Positions 19,103 to 28,545 of a stretch of 64,000 bases of DNA are shown here, piece by piece. This DNA comes from Cognatilysobacter tabacisoli (lineage in GTDB: Bacteria; Pseudomonadota; Gammaproteobacteria; Xanthomonadales; Xanthomonadaceae): assembly GCF_003586305.1 (NCBI RefSeq), contig NZ_KZ987400.1, forward strand, positions 654,635-718,634, in the 5' to 3' direction. A program made the translations under genes and the position numbers. Below the pieces are notes generated by a model, which saw only the letters and a program-made list of their open reading frames with translations, was not told the origin of the DNA and ran no database searches. Positions within the stretch are counted from its first letter, which is position 1. Each line of letters opens with the position of its first letter.

Positions 19103-19602
19103 TAGTACGACCAGCCGAGCTTGCGGTAGCCCTTGGCCAGCACCCACGCCGGGCCGATCAGCAGGTAGGTCAGGTCGGTCAGGAAGCTCGGCTTGCGCCC
19201 TTCGATCTTGTGGCCGACGAACTGGCCGATCCACGCGACGACGAACACCGCGATCGCGACGGCCAGCAGCACCTGCGTGCCGAACGCCTCGTGGATCGCG
19301 CGGGTCAGCAGCCCCATCGCGACGAACACCGCCACCATGCCGAGGCCGAGCCGGCGCGAGTGGCGGTAGTAGAACAGCGCCGCGGCGACCATCGCCGCGC
19401 CGGCCCAGATGCCCGGGCGGAACCAGCTGCCCGGCGCGGGAATGCACCACAGCAGCGCTATCACGCTCCACAGGATCGCCGGCACGCAGATCACGTGGAT
19501 CAGCTGGTTGGTCGGGTTGCGGTGGTCGCCGGAGTAGCTGGCGAACCAGCGGTCGATCGGGCGGTCCAGCGGCTGGGGCGAAGCGTCGGCGAGCGTGCTC
19601 AT
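19102..19602 (-). CDS. Mpo1-like (DUF962) membrane protein
   Basis: 166 residues with four or five hydrophobic helices. HRNPTNQLIHVICVPAI near residue 27 and the second histidine set VGHKIEGRKPSF near 135 are the hallmarks of the DUF962/Mpo1 family, whose yeast member is an Fe2+-dependent dioxygenase of 2-hydroxy fatty acids. A role in lipid alpha-oxidation is therefore possible. Coupled by overlap to the EamA gene. Confidence 0.85.
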   Translation of the reverse strand: MSTLADASPQPLDRPIDRWFASYSGDHRNPTNQLIHVICVPAILWSVIALLWCIPAPGSWFRPGIWAGAAMVAAALFYYRHSRRLGLGMVAVFVAMGLLTRAIHEAFGTQVLLAVAIAVFVVAWIGQFVGHKIEGRKPSFLTDLTYLLIGPAWVLAKGYRKLGWSY

Positions 19603-19666
19603 GGCGGACTCGGGCGAAGGCGCGGCGGGCGGGTGCCCAGTATGCGCCGGCGCGCCCGCGGCAGCG

Positions 19667-19888
19667 CTAGCGGTGGTCGCGATGGCGCCGGAACACCAGC
19701 ACCCCGATCGCGACGGCGACGAACAGCAGCGTCGCCGCGAGCCACTGGTCGAACGCGAAGCGCAGCGCCAGCGCCAGCGCGAGCAGCGCGCCGACGCCGA
19801 TCCGCGCGCGGTCGCTGGCGTCGGCGCCGAGCACGAACCACGCGCCGAGCCCGAGCCCGGCGCCGGCGGCGATCAGCTCGTAGGCCAT
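19667..19888 (-). CDS. Small two-helix membrane protein
   Basis: 73 residues, start ATG at 19888, eleven bases after the purC stop. Two hydrophobic segments (about 5-22 and 33-64) and a basic tail RRHRDHR, so probably an integral inner-membrane protein with a cytoplasmic C-terminus. Supported by position in the purC transcript and by codon pattern; function not recognised. Confidence 0.55.
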   Translation of the reverse strand: MAYELIAAGAGLGLGAWFVLGADASDRARIGVGALLALALALRFAFDQWLAATLLFVAVAIGVLVFRRHRDHR

Positions 19889-19899
19889 CGCCGTGCCGC

Positions 19900-20841
19900 T
19901 CAGTCGATCGAAATGCCGGCCAGCTTCTGCAGCGCTTCGGCGTACTTGGCGCGGGTGCGCTCGATGACCTCGGCCGGCAGGCGCGGGCCCGGCGGCGTCT
20001 TGTCCCAGCCCAGCGTCTCCAGGTAATCGCGGACGAACTGCTTGTCGTAGCTCGGCGGGCTGGTGCCGACCTCGTACTCGTCGGCGGGCCAGTAGCGCGA
20101 GGAGTCCGGCGTCAGCATCTCGTCCATCACGTACAGGCGGCCGTCGGCGTCGGTGCCGAACTCGAACTTGGTGTCGGCCAGCAGGATGCCGCGCTGCGCC
20201 GCGTAGTCGCGCGCGAACGCGTACAGCCGCAGCGTCGCGTCGCGGACCTGCTCGGCCAGCTCCGCGCCGACCGTGCGCACGGCGGTGTCGAAGTCGATGT
20301 TCTCGTCGTGGTCGCCGACGGCGGCCTTGGTCGACGGGGTGAAGATCGGCTCGGCCAGCTGCTCGGCCTGGCGCAGGCCGTCGGGCAGCGCGATGCCGCT
20401 GACCCGGCCGGTGCGCTGGTAGTCCTTCCAGCCGCTGCCGATCAGGAAGCCGCGCGCGATGCACTCGATCGGCACGGGCTTGAGCCGGCGCGTCACCACC
20501 GCGCGGCGGGCGTACAGCGCGGCGTCCACGCCGGCGGGCAGCACCGACGCGACGTCGATGCCGGTCAGGTGGTTGCGCACGATGTGCTCGGTCTTGCCGA
20601 ACCAGAAATTGCTGATCTGGCACAGCATCTCGCCCTTGCCCGGGATCGGGTCGGGCAGCACCACGTCGAACGCGCTCAGGCGGTCGGTGGCGACCATCAG
20701 CAGGTGGCCGAGGTCCGACGCGGCGCCCGGCGGCAGCGGGTCGGGCAGGCGGTCGGCGGGCAGGTCGAAGACGTCGCGGACCTTGCCGCGGTGGCGCAGC
20801 GGCAGGCCGGGCAGGTCGGATTGAAGCAGGGTCGTGGACAA
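19900..20841 (-). CDS. purC: Phosphoribosylaminoimidazole-succinocarboxamide synthase
   Basis: SAICAR synthetase of purine biosynthesis, joining CAIR and aspartate with ATP. 313 residues, the long form seen in Xanthomonadaceae. Motifs: [12 protein letters not shown] (ATP loop), [49 protein letters not shown] and [12 protein letters not shown]. The start is a TTG at 20841, giving the expected [14 protein letters not shown] beginning; no ATG or GTG fits. A strong hairpin lies in the leader just upstream. Confidence 0.94.
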   Translation of the reverse strand: MSTTLLQSDLPGLPLRHRGKVRDVFDLPADRLPDPLPPGAASDLGHLLMVATDRLSAFDVVLPDPIPGKGEMLCQISNFWFGKTEHIVRNHLTGIDVASVLPAGVDAALYARRAVVTRRLKPVPIECIARGFLIGSGWKDYQRTGRVSGIALPDGLRQAEQLAEPIFTPSTKAAVGDHDENIDFDTAVRTVGAELAEQVRDATLRLYAFARDYAAQRGILLADTKFEFGTDADGRLYVMDEMLTPDSSRYWPADEYEVGTSPPSYDKQFVRDYLETLGWDKTPPGPRLPAEVIERTRAKYAEALQKLAGISID

Positions 20842-20866
20842 CGCGAAGGCCCCCAGGCAAGACACG

Positions 20867-20904
20867 GGCCCCGTCGCCGCTCCGCGCGCGGGCGCGACGG
20901 GGCC
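20867..20904 (-). other. Leader hairpin of purC
   Basis: Perfect 11-bp inverted repeat GGCCCCGTCGC/GCGACGGGGCC (20867-20877, 20894-20904), 25 bases upstream of the TTG start. No U-tract, so not an intrinsic terminator; it could hold back translation or protect the mRNA end. Confidence 0.5.
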
Positions 20905-20984
20905 GGGCAGTGTACGCCGGTCGGGACGGGCCGGGCAGTTACACTCGCGACACGGTCCGGATGCGGATGAACGGGGCAGCATCG

Positions 20985-21323
20985 ATGGCGGGGAAACGCT
21001 GGTACGGCAAGCTGCTTGGGCTGTTCGCCGGCGCCGCGCTGATGCGCACGAACCCGCTGTTCGGCGCGGTCGTCGGCCTGCTGATCGGGCACGCGTTCGA
21101 CATCGACTGGTTCCGGCTGCGCCGTGACAACCCGTACGCGGTGCTCGGCCTGACGTCCGACGCCAGCGATGCCGAGGTCGACCAGGCCTACCGCCGGCTG
21201 ATCTCGCAGTACCACCCGGACCGCTTCAACGGCGCGGCCGACGAGCTGCGCCGGCAGGCCGAAACGCGCGCCGGTGAGATCAATGCCGCGTACGACCGGA
21301 TCAAGACGCTGCGCAAGCGCTGA
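20985..21323 (+). CDS. Membrane-anchored J-domain (DjlA-like) co-chaperone
   Basis: 112 residues. A glycine-rich hydrophobic segment at about 10-37 ([24 protein letters not shown]) anchors it. A J-domain occupies the C-terminal 65 residues with the HPD tripeptide in [10 protein letters not shown], which stimulates DnaK ATPase. The C-terminal placement of J-domain after a TM helix follows DjlA, but the TerB domain is missing. Upstream in-frame ATGs at 20961 and 20967 are alternatives. Divergent from purC. Confidence 0.8.
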   Translation: MAGKRWYGKLLGLFAGAALMRTNPLFGAVVGLLIGHAFDIDWFRLRRDNPYAVLGLTSDASDAEVDQAYRRLISQYHPDRFNGAADELRRQAETRAGEINAAYDRIKTLRKR

Positions 21324-21345
21324 GCCTCGCCGGCGTCGGCATCAT

Positions 21346-21380
21346 AGAAAAAGGCCCGACCCATCGAGGGGCCGGGCCTT
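21346..21380 (-). terminator. Intrinsic terminator of the outer-membrane barrel gene
   Basis: Stem AAGGCCCG/CGGGCCTT with additional C:G pairs across a short loop. On the minus strand it is followed by TTTTTCTA. It lies just beyond the stop of the 21415-22260 gene. Confidence 0.75.
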
Positions 21381-21414
21381 CGCATGCGAGGCGACGCGGG
21401 CATGCCGCCGCGGA

Positions 21415-22260
21415 TCAGAACCGGTAGCTGGCGGTGATGCGCAGGCTGTCGAGCTCGATGTCGGTGTCGCTGCGGCGGAAATCCGTGCCGTTCGGGTTCT
21501 GCAGGATGAACGGGTTGGTCGCCGGCGCCGGGCCGGCGGCGCGGACGCGGTAGTCGCCGTCGTCGAGCTCGGTGCGCAGGTACTCGACGCCGACCGTGAA
21601 CGCCTGGCCGAAGCGACGCTCGTAACCGAGGCCGAGCTGGTGGCCGGATGCATCGGTGTCGCCGTTGTTGGTGAACGTGTTGACGCCGTTGCTGGTCGCG
21701 AACGTGTTCTCGATGCTGGCGCGCGCGCCGCCGGCGGTCGCATAGACCAGGTTGGCCTCGTCGTCGCCGACGACCACGCCGATACGCGCGCGCAGGGCGG
21801 CGATGCCGTCGATCTTGCGCAGCATCGAGTAGCGCGCCGGCGTGGTGCTGAAGGCCGAGACCGCGTCGCGCGCGTCCATCAGTCCGTACTCGCCGACCAC
21901 GCCGAAGACGAAGCGGTCGAACTGCCAGTCGTAGCCGGCGCGCAGGCCCCAGTCGGCGCCGCCGGTGTTCTCCGCGCAGCCGCCGGCCGGCGTCGCCGTC
22001 TGCGCCACGCCGTTGCAGAAGCCCGGCGAGAACGCATCGGCGCCGGCGCCGGTGCGCACCGTGTCGTTGAAGTTGCCGTCCAGGTTGGTGTCGAACAGGA
22101 AGCGGTCGCTGTCGCCGTTGTCGGGCTTGTCGACGATGCCGGCGTACGCGCCGACGTAGCCGCCGTTCCAGCTGCCCTTGGCGTCCTGCGCGTTGGCCAG
22201 CGGTGCCGCGGCGACCAGCAGGCCAGCCACCAGCGCCGCGCTCATCCGATTCAGTTTCAT
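21415..22260 (-). CDS. Outer-membrane beta-barrel protein
   Basis: 281 residues with a Sec signal peptide (cut after PLANA, residue 24). It starts GSWNGGYVGAYAG and ends in aromatic SYRF, the terminal Phe used by the BAM complex. Alternating hydrophobic strands (GLRAGYDWQF, FVFGVVGEYG, LRARIGVVVG, HQLGLGYERR, TVGVEYLRTEL) fit an eight-stranded OmpW/OmpA-type barrel. Two cysteines (about residues 82 and 95) in the first external loop may form a disulfide. Function unknown. Divergent from rpe. Confidence 0.85.
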   Translation of the reverse strand: MKLNRMSAALVAGLLVAAAPLANAQDAKGSWNGGYVGAYAGIVDKPDNGDSDRFLFDTNLDGNFNDTVRTGAGADAFSPGFCNGVAQTATPAGGCAENTGGADWGLRAGYDWQFDRFVFGVVGEYGLMDARDAVSAFSTTPARYSMLRKIDGIAALRARIGVVVGDDEANLVYATAGGARASIENTFATSNGVNTFTNNGDTDASGHQLGLGYERRFGQAFTVGVEYLRTELDDGDYRVRAAGPAPATNPFILQNPNGTDFRRSDTDIELDSLRITASYRF

Positions 22261-22394
22261 GTGGTCTCTCTCCGTGTGATGTCGTGCGGGGTGCCGTGAT
22301 GGCGGCATTGCGCGGCCCGTCCCATGCCGGTCCGCTGTGCCTGTTTACGTGAGGCTGCGGCGAGCGGATGCGTGCCGCGCGCGACGCAGCGGGT

Positions 22395-22423
22395 TTGGCG
22401 CGGCCACTCAAGGCGGCGACAAT
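22395..22423 (+). promoter_or_regulatory. rpe promoter
   Basis: TTGGCG (22395-22400) and GACAAT (22418-22423) at 17 bases, 30 bases before the rpe ATG. Confidence 0.55.
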
Positions 22424-22452
22424 GGCGTCCTTCGCCCGCCCGAGCGCCGCCC

Positions 22453-23139
22453 ATGCAGTCGACCGTCATCGCTCCCTCGATCCTCTCGGCCAACTTCGCC
22501 CGGCTCGGCGACGAGGTCGACGCCGTGCTCGCCGCGGGCGCCGACTGGGTGCACTTCGACGTGATGGACAACCACTACGTGCCGAACCTGACCATTGGCC
22601 CGATGGTCTGCGAGGCGCTGCGCAAGCACGGCGTGACCGCGCCGATCGATGTGCACCTGATGGTCGAGCCGGTCGACCGCATTGTCCCGGACTTCGCCAA
22701 GGCCGGCGCGTCGATCATCAGCTTCCATCCGGAGGCCAGCGCGCACGTGCACCGCACCGTGCAGCTGATCAAGTCCCACGGCTGCCAGGCCGGCCTGGTG
22801 CTGAACCCGGCCACGCCGATCGAGGTGCTCGACTGGGTGCTCGACGAGCTCGACCTGGTGCTGGTGATGTCGGTCAACCCGGGCTTCGGCGGGCAGAGCT
22901 TCATCCCGTCTGCGCTGGAAAAGCTGCGCCGCGTGCGCGAGCGCATCGACCGCAGCGGCCGGCCGATCCGGCTGGAGATCGACGGCGGGGTCAAGGCCGA
23001 CAACATCGCGCAGATCGCCGCCGCCGGCGCCGACACCTTCGTCGCCGGCTCGGCGATCTTCAACGCGCCGGGCGCGGCCGAGCACGGCTACGCCGACATC
23101 GTCGGGCGCATGAAGGCCGCGGTCGCCGCGATCCGCTGA
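22453..23139 (+). CDS. rpe: Ribulose-phosphate 3-epimerase
   Basis: Interconverts ribulose 5-phosphate and xylulose 5-phosphate in the pentose phosphate pathway. 228 residues, a TIM barrel. Visible: [16 protein letters not shown], the metal/catalytic sequence [37 protein letters not shown] and EIDGGV. Upstream of the trp genes as in Xanthomonas, though a kinase gene intervenes. Confidence 0.97.
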   Translation: MQSTVIAPSILSANFARLGDEVDAVLAAGADWVHFDVMDNHYVPNLTIGPMVCEALRKHGVTAPIDVHLMVEPVDRIVPDFAKAGASIISFHPEASAHVHRTVQLIKSHGCQAGLVLNPATPIEVLDWVLDELDLVLVMSVNPGFGGQSFIPSALEKLRRVRERIDRSGRPIRLEIDGGVKADNIAQIAAAGADTFVAGSAIFNAPGAAEHGYADIVGRMKAAVAAIR

Positions 23140-23147
23140 CGCGCGCC

Positions 23148-23215
23148 AAAAAGAAAGCGGCAGGCCCCGGGGAAGGCCCGCCGCTGGAAGATTGGAGGCA
23201 ATCCCGCCTCCTTCC
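23148..23215. terminator. Two hairpins after rpe, one facing each way
   Basis: 23156-23185: stem AGCGGC-A-GGCC/GGCC-C-GCCGCT with an A-rich left flank, which on the minus strand is a U-tract, so a minus-strand terminator although no minus gene is near. 23194-23211: GGAGGC/GCCTCC followed by TTCC, with an outer GGAA/TTCC pairing, a plausible plus-strand terminator for rpe. Confidence 0.45.
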
Positions 23216-23353
23216 GTCGTCCTTGCGATGGCCTCCCATGCTCCGCACGGGCGATGACGCGGTGATGACAGCGCGGCCTCGCGCGGAGTTCACGGCGGCC
23301 GCGCGCGTCGCTGCTAGCCTGCGATGCCCCGTCCCCCGCCGAGATCGTCCCCG

Positions 23354-24307
23354 ATGCCACGCTGGCGCCTGATCCTCAACGGCAAGTCCGCCGGCGACGA
23401 TGCGCTGCGCGACGCGGTGATGGCGCTGCGCGCGCGCGGCGTCGAGCTGGACGTGCGGGTCACGTGGGAATCCGCCGACGCCGAACGCTACGTCGCCGAG
23501 GCCATCGCCGACGGCGTCGACACGATCATCGCCGCCGGGGGCGACGGCACGCTCAGCGAGGTCTCGACGCGGCTGGCGCGTCGCGACGCACCGGCCGATG
23601 CGCTGCCGTCGCTGGCGCTGGTGCCGCTGGGCACCGCCAACGACTTCGCCGCCGCGGCGGGGATTCCGCTCGAACCCGAGCGCGCGCTCGCGCTCGTGCT
23701 GGCGACGCCGCCGCGACCGATCGACCTGCTGCGGATCACCGCCGACGGCGGGGACCACTGGTGCGCCAACCTGGCCAGTGGCGGCTTCGGCACGCAGGTC
23801 ACGGTCGAGACCGACGAGGGACTGAAGAAGATGCTCGGCGGCCTGGCCTACCTGCTGACCGGGATTTCGCGGCTCGGCAAGATCGATCCCGTGCCGGCGC
23901 AGGTGCGCGCGCCCGGGGTCGAGTGGCGCGGCGAGCTGATCGCGCTGGGCCTGGGCAACGGCCGCCAGGCCGGCGGCGGGCAGGCGCTGTGCCCGGAGGC
24001 GCTGGTCGACGACGGGCTGCTGGACCTGACCATCGTGCCGGAACTGTCCGGCGAGGTCGCCGCGACGCTCGGCACGCTGGTCAGCGAGGGCCGGCAGGCC
24101 GCGCTCGAGCGGGTCGCGATCCAGCACCGCGTGCCGTGGGTCGAGATCGACGCCGAGCCGGCGCTGACGCTGAACCTCGACGGCGAGCCCGTGGCCGCGC
24201 GCCGCTTCCGCATCGACTGCGTGGCCGGCCGCGTGCGCATGCACCTGCCGGCGGACTCGCCGCTGCGGCAGCCGCACGGTCCCCCCGTCGAGCCGGCGCC
24301 GCGCTGA
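23354..24307 (+). CDS. YegS-like lipid kinase (diacylglycerol kinase family)
   Basis: 317 residues. N-terminal kinase domain with the nucleotide loop GGDGTLSEV (about 64-72), PLGTANDFA (about 95) and [12 protein letters not shown]-terminal beta domain ends in NLDGEPV, the conserved turn of the family. Phosphorylates lipids such as phosphatidylglycerol or diacylglycerol; exact substrate open. The ATG at 23354 gives the expected [11 protein letters not shown] start; one ten codons upstream is less likely. Lies between rpe and trpE. Confidence 0.9.
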   Translation: MPRWRLILNGKSAGDDALRDAVMALRARGVELDVRVTWESADAERYVAEAIADGVDTIIAAGGDGTLSEVSTRLARRDAPADALPSLALVPLGTANDFAAAAGIPLEPERALALVLATPPRPIDLLRITADGGDHWCANLASGGFGTQVTVETDEGLKKMLGGLAYLLTGISRLGKIDPVPAQVRAPGVEWRGELIALGLGNGRQAGGGQALCPEALVDDGLLDLTIVPELSGEVAATLGTLVSEGRQAALERVAIQHRVPWVEIDAEPALTLNLDGEPVAARRFRIDCVAGRVRMHLPADSPLRQPHGPPVEPAPR

Positions 24308-24354
24308 CCGGTGTGCGGCGCGGCGGTCCCGTCGCGCCGCCGCCGTCCAGCCGC

Positions 24355-24360
24355 TACAGT
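24355..24360 (+). promoter_or_regulatory. -10 element in front of the trpE leader frame
   Basis: TACAGT ends six bases before the ATG of the Trp-rich leader frame, so that frame may be read from a leaderless message. No clear -35. Confidence 0.4.
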
Positions 24361-24366
24361 AGGCGC

Positions 24367-24537
24367 ATGGACGTTCGCGCGACCCAGATGCTGCTGAATC
24401 CAGTGCTCCGTGCCGGCCACCCGGCGTGGCGATGGTGGCCGCAGGCCCGCCTCGCCGTCGCCCCGTCGCCCACCAAGGATTCGCCGCGTGATCTCGCCCG
24501 CCCAGTCGCAAGAGCTCTTCCAGCAGCAGGCCGCTGA
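24367..24537 (+). CDS. Putative trp leader peptide
   Basis: A 56-codon frame between the kinase gene and trpE. Codons 21-24 read Trp-Arg-Trp-Trp (24427-24438), three Trp codons in four, 50 bases before the trpE start. It runs 50 bases into trpE in another frame before stopping. An internal ATG at 24388 could also start it. A hairpin GGCCAC/GTGGCC (24415-24420, 24435-24440) brackets the Trp codons. Trp-codon leaders upstream of trpE are established in proteobacterial attenuation; no terminator with a U-tract is visible, so the mechanism would have to differ. Confidence 0.45.
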   Translation: MDVRATQMLLNPVLRAGHPAWRWWPQARLAVAPSPTKDSPRDLARPVARALPAAGR

Positions 24538-25981
24538 CGGCCACACCCGCATCCCGGTCGTCCGCGAGGTCCTGAGCGACCTCGACACGCCGCTGTCGGT
24601 CTACCTCAAGCTCGCCGACGGCACCCACACCTACCTGTTCGAGTCGGTCGAGGGCGGCGAGCGCTTCGGCCGCTACTCGATCATCGGTCTGCCGGCGCGA
24701 CGCGTGTACGCGTTCGCCGGGCATTCGCTGTTCGTCACCGAGGACGGCGAGCTGGTCGAGTCGCGCGAGGTCGCCGACCCGTTCGCCGAGGTCGAGCGCC
24801 TGCGCGCGTCGCACTCGGTGCCGAAGATCCCCGGCCTGCCGGGCTTCACCGGCGGGCTGGTCGGCTGGTTCGGGTTCGAGTGCGTGCAGTACATCGAGTC
24901 GCGGCTGGCCGCGGCCGGGCACGACAAGCCCGACGAACTGGGCACGCCCGACATCCTGCTGATGCTCAGCGAAGAGCTGGCGGTGTTCGACAACCTCAAG
25001 GGCCGGCTGTACCTGATCGTGCACGCCGACCCGCGCGAACCGCGCGCGTTCGCCCGCGCGCAGCGCCGGCTCGACGAGCTGACCCACCGCCTGCGGCAGG
25101 GCGGCCCCGGCTACCCGGAGACGCGCGACGCCAACGTGCTCGACGAGGCCGACTTCGTGTCCGGCTTCACCCGCGACGGCTTCATCGCCGCGGTCGAGAA
25201 GTCCAAGGAGCTGATCCGCGCCGGCGACATCTTCCAGGTCGTGCTGAGCCAGCGCCTGTCAGTGCCGTTCAAGGCGCGGCCGATCGACGTGTACCGCGCG
25301 CTGCGCGCGCTGAACCCGTCGCCATACATGTACTACCTCGACGTCGGCGGCACCCAGGTGATCGGCTCGTCGCCGGAGATACTGGTCCGGCTCGAGGGCG
25401 GCGAGGTCACCGTGCGCCCGATCGCCGGGACCCGCCCGCGCGGCGCCACGGCCGAGCAGGACCAGGCGCTGGAGGCCGAGCTGCTGGCCGACCCCAAGGA
25501 GCGCGCCGAGCACCTGATGCTGATCGACCTGGGTCGCAATGACGTCGGCCGCGTCGCGCAGCCCGGCACGGTCGAGGTCGGCGAGCAGTTCGTGATCGAG
25601 CGCTACAGCCACGTCATGCACATCGTCAGCGAGGTCACCGGCCGCCTGCGCGACGGGCTCAGCTACGCCGACGTGCTGCGCGCGACGTTCCCGGCCGGCA
25701 CGGTCAGCGGCGCGCCGAAGATCCGCGCGCTCGAGGTCATCCGCGAGTTCGAGCCGGTCAAGCGCAACGTGTACTCCGGCGCGGTCGGCTACATCGGCTG
25801 GCACGGCGACGCCGACACCGCGATCGCGATCCGCACCGCGGTGATCCAGGACGGCCGCCTGCACGTGCAGGCCGGCGCCGGCATCGTCTACGACTCCGAC
25901 CCCGCGGCGGAGTGGGACGAGACGATGAACAAGGGCCGCGCGCTGTTCCGCGCGGTCGCGCAGGCGGCGCAGGGGCTGTGA
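24488..25981 (+). CDS. trpE: Anthranilate synthase component I
   Basis: Chorismate-binding subunit that forms anthranilate with ammonia from TrpG; first committed step of tryptophan synthesis. 497 residues. Tryptophan-inhibition site near the N-terminus ([23 protein letters not shown]), chorismate domain with [29 protein letters not shown] and [15 protein letters not shown]. The start is GTG at 24488 with AAGGA eight bases before. Partner trpG is separated by a SIMPL gene. Confidence 0.96.
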   Translation: MISPAQSQELFQQQAADGHTRIPVVREVLSDLDTPLSVYLKLADGTHTYLFESVEGGERFGRYSIIGLPARRVYAFAGHSLFVTEDGELVESREVADPFAEVERLRASHSVPKIPGLPGFTGGLVGWFGFECVQYIESRLAAAGHDKPDELGTPDILLMLSEELAVFDNLKGRLYLIVHADPREPRAFARAQRRLDELTHRLRQGGPGYPETRDANVLDEADFVSGFTRDGFIAAVEKSKELIRAGDIFQVVLSQRLSVPFKARPIDVYRALRALNPSPYMYYLDVGGTQVIGSSPEILVRLEGGEVTVRPIAGTRPRGATAEQDQALEAELLADPKERAEHLMLIDLGRNDVGRVAQPGTVEVGEQFVIERYSHVMHIVSEVTGRLRDGLSYADVLRATFPAGTVSGAPKIRALEVIREFEPVKRNVYSGAVGYIGWHGDADTAIAIRTAVIQDGRLHVQAGAGIVYDSDPAAEWDETMNKGRALFRAVAQAAQGL

Positions 25982-26064
25982 GCGCGCGCAACCCCGCCGC
26001 GGGCGCCCGCGCGTTGCATTCAGGGCGCCGACGCGGCGCGACCGATTCGACAAGGAGTCCGACC

Positions 26065-26838
26065 ATGCACCGCACCCTGATGATCCTGCTCGCCGGCTGG
26101 CTGCTGGTCGGCGCCGCGCACGCCCAGGTCAACGCCCTGCCGCCGACCCGGCACATCCTCGTCTACGGCGATGCGCAGGCGCGCGCGATCCCGGACCGGT
26201 TCCGCATCACCATCAACCTGCAGGCGGTCGACCTCGACGCCGACGCCGCGCGCAAGCGCGTCGAGGCCAGCCTGGCGCAGGTGCTGCGCCAGCTCGATAC
26301 CGCCGGCGCGGAATCGAACGAGACCGTGGCGACTTCGCTGAAGATCGAGACGCGCCGGCGCTACGACGACCAGCTCCGCGAAGAGGTCTTCATCGGCACG
26401 TCGGTGAACCGCAGCGTCACCGCCCGCTTCGACGCGAAGGAAAAGCTCGAGCGCTTCATCGCCTCGGTGCAGACCTCGAAGGAGCTGACGATCGGCGGCG
26501 TCGACACCGAGCTCGCCGGCGAGCCGGCCCTGCGCGCGGCGCTGCGCGAGAAGACGATCGCGTCGACTCGCGAAAAGGCCGAGGTCATCGCGCGCGCCTA
26601 CGGTGCGCGGCTCGGCGGCGTCTACAGCGTGTCCGATGTGGCCCCGCAGTTCGAGTACGGCGTTCGCGAAGGCCGCTGGCCGGCGCTGTACGAATGGCGC
26701 GGCCGCGCCGGTGCGCAGTCGCTCGACCGGATCGAAATCAGCGGCACGCGCATCTCGCCCGAGCAGGCCGAGTCGTTCCGCACCGGCTACGTCACCTACA
26801 CCGACAAGATCTACACCGTGTTCCTGCTGGCGGACTGA
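26065..26838 (+). CDS. Periplasmic SIMPL (DUF541) domain protein
   Basis: 257 residues with a Sec signal peptide (cut after GAAHA, residue 20). The mature part is one SIMPL domain (HILVYGDAQARAIPDRFRIT, KIETRRRYDD, a KAEVIARAYGARLG helix). The family, E. coli YggE included, is linked to oxidative stress but its biochemistry is unknown. AAGGAG seven bases before the ATG. Placed between trpE and trpG, three bases before trpG, so co-expressed with them without an obvious link. Confidence 0.88.
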   Translation: MHRTLMILLAGWLLVGAAHAQVNALPPTRHILVYGDAQARAIPDRFRITINLQAVDLDADAARKRVEASLAQVLRQLDTAGAESNETVATSLKIETRRRYDDQLREEVFIGTSVNRSVTARFDAKEKLERFIASVQTSKELTIGGVDTELAGEPALRAALREKTIASTREKAEVIARAYGARLGGVYSVSDVAPQFEYGVREGRWPALYEWRGRAGAQSLDRIEISGTRISPEQAESFRTGYVTYTDKIYTVFLLAD

Positions 26839-26841
26839 CCC

Positions 26842-27420
26842 ATGCTGTTGATGATCGACAACTACGACAGCTTCACCTGGAACCTCGTCCAGTACCTGCA
26901 GTCGCTCGGGGCCGAGGTGCGGGTGGTGCGCAACGACGAGCTGACCGTGCCGCAGATCCGCGCGCTGCAGCCCGATCGCATCGTGATCTCGCCCGGGCCG
27001 TGCACGCCGAACGAGGCCGGGGTGTCGGTCGACGTGATCCGCGAGCTCGGCGCCGACACGCCGATCCTCGGCGTTTGCCTCGGCCACCAGTCGATCGGCC
27101 AGGCCTACGGCGGCGACGTGGTGCGGGCCAAGACGATCATGCACGGCAAGACCTCGCGCATCCGCCACGCCGGGCGCGGCGTGTTCGCCGGCCTGCCCGA
27201 CGCGTACGAGGCTACGCGTTACCACTCGCTGGTGGTGGCGCGCGACACGCTGCCCGATGCGCTCGAGGTCACCGCCTGGACCGACGCCGACGACGGCGGC
27301 TTCGACGAGATCATGGGGCTGCGGCACCGCGAGCATCCCGTCGAGGGCGTGCAGTTCCACCCCGAGTCGATCCTGACCGAGCACGGCCACGCGCTGCTGA
27401 ATAACTTCCTCGAGCGCTGA
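26842..27420 (+). CDS. trpG: Anthranilate synthase component II (glutamine amidotransferase)
   Basis: Supplies ammonia from glutamine to TrpE. 192 residues, class I amidotransferase. Catalytic triad visible: C79 (GVCLGHQ), H173 and E175 (FHPES). Opening [15 protein letters not shown] is diagnostic of TrpG/PabA. It may also serve a PabB, since no separate pabA is seen here. Confidence 0.96.
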   Translation: MLLMIDNYDSFTWNLVQYLQSLGAEVRVVRNDELTVPQIRALQPDRIVISPGPCTPNEAGVSVDVIRELGADTPILGVCLGHQSIGQAYGGDVVRAKTIMHGKTSRIRHAGRGVFAGLPDAYEATRYHSLVVARDTLPDALEVTAWTDADDGGFDEIMGLRHREHPVEGVQFHPESILTEHGHALLNNFLER

Positions 27421-27464
27421 CGGCCGCCCGTCACCGCCGACCCGATACGACGCACGGACCCGCC

Positions 27465-28499
27465 ATGCCCCTGACCCCGCAAGAAGCGCTGCAGCGCACG
27501 ATCGAGCACCGCGAGATCTTCCACGACGAGATGGTCGACCTGATGCGCGCGGTGATGCGCGGCGAGGTCTCGTCGGTGATGACCGCGGCGATCCTGACCG
27601 GCCTGCGGGTCAAGAAGGAGACCGTCGGCGAGATCGCCGGCGCGGCCAGCGTGCTGCGCGAGTTCGCGCGTCCGGTCGACGTCGCCGATCGCACCCACCT
27701 GGTCGACATCGTCGGCACCGGCGGCGACGGCGCGCACACGTTCAACATCTCCACCGCCAGCATGTTCGTCGTCGCGGCGGCCGGGGCGAAGGTCGCCAAG
27801 CACGGCAACCGCAGCGTGTCGTCGAAGTCCGGCAGCGCCGACGTGCTCGAGGCGCTCGGCGCGGCGATCGAGCTGCAGCCGGAGCAGGTCGCGCGCTGCA
27901 TCGACGAGATCGGCATCGGCTTCATGTTCGCGCCGGTGCATCACCCGGCAATGAAGGCGGTCGCGCCGGTGCGGCGCGAGATGGGCGTGCGCACGATCTT
28001 CAACATCCTCGGTCCGCTGACCAATCCGGCCGGCGCGCCGGCGATCCTGATGGGCGTGTTCCACCCGGACCTGGTCGGCATCCAGGTGCGCGTGCTGCAG
28101 GAGCTCGGGGCGCAGCGCGCGCTGGTCGTGTGGGGTCGCGACGGCATGGACGAACTGTCGCTTGGCGCCGGCACCCTGGTCGGCGAACTGCGCGACGGCG
28201 TGGTGCGCGAGTACGAGCTCCACCCCGAGGACTTCGGCATCACGATGGCGCACAGCCGCAACCTGCGCGTCGAGGACGCGATCGAATCGAAGGCGATGGT
28301 GCTGCAGGCGCTGTCCGGCGCGGACGGCCTGCCGCGCGAGATCGTCGCGTTCAACGCCGGCGCCGCGCTGTACGTGGCCGGCGTGGCCGACAGCATCGGC
28401 GACGGCATCGCGCAGGCGCGCGCGGCGATCGCGTCCGGCGCGGCGCGTGCGCGGCTGGACGCGTTCGTTGCGTTGACCCGGTCGCTGGCTGCAGCGTGA
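27465..28499 (+). CDS. trpD: Anthranilate phosphoribosyltransferase
   Basis: Joins anthranilate and PRPP to phosphoribosyl-anthranilate. 344 residues. PRPP-site motif [17 protein letters not shown], the loop [33 protein letters not shown] and [11 protein letters not shown] are all present. 44 bases after trpG. Confidence 0.97.
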   Translation: MPLTPQEALQRTIEHREIFHDEMVDLMRAVMRGEVSSVMTAAILTGLRVKKETVGEIAGAASVLREFARPVDVADRTHLVDIVGTGGDGAHTFNISTASMFVVAAAGAKVAKHGNRSVSSKSGSADVLEALGAAIELQPEQVARCIDEIGIGFMFAPVHHPAMKAVAPVRREMGVRTIFNILGPLTNPAGAPAILMGVFHPDLVGIQVRVLQELGAQRALVVWGRDGMDELSLGAGTLVGELRDGVVREYELHPEDFGITMAHSRNLRVEDAIESKAMVLQALSGADGLPREIVAFNAGAALYVAGVADSIGDGIAQARAAIASGAARARLDAFVALTRSLAAA

Positions 28500-28545
28500 G
28501 CGCGGGGTCTGCGATCATGCCCGCCCCGCACCGGACCACTTGCCG

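Noticed and set aside
18194-19471. A 425-codon version of the EamA transporter gene
   Set aside because: Its first 123 codons overlap the Mpo1-like gene in another frame and are shadow sequence; the protein proper begins at the GTG at 19102.
24439-24475. Search for a classical terminator between the Trp codons and trpE
   Set aside because: The stretch is C-rich without an inverted repeat followed by T, so an E. coli-style attenuator is not supported.
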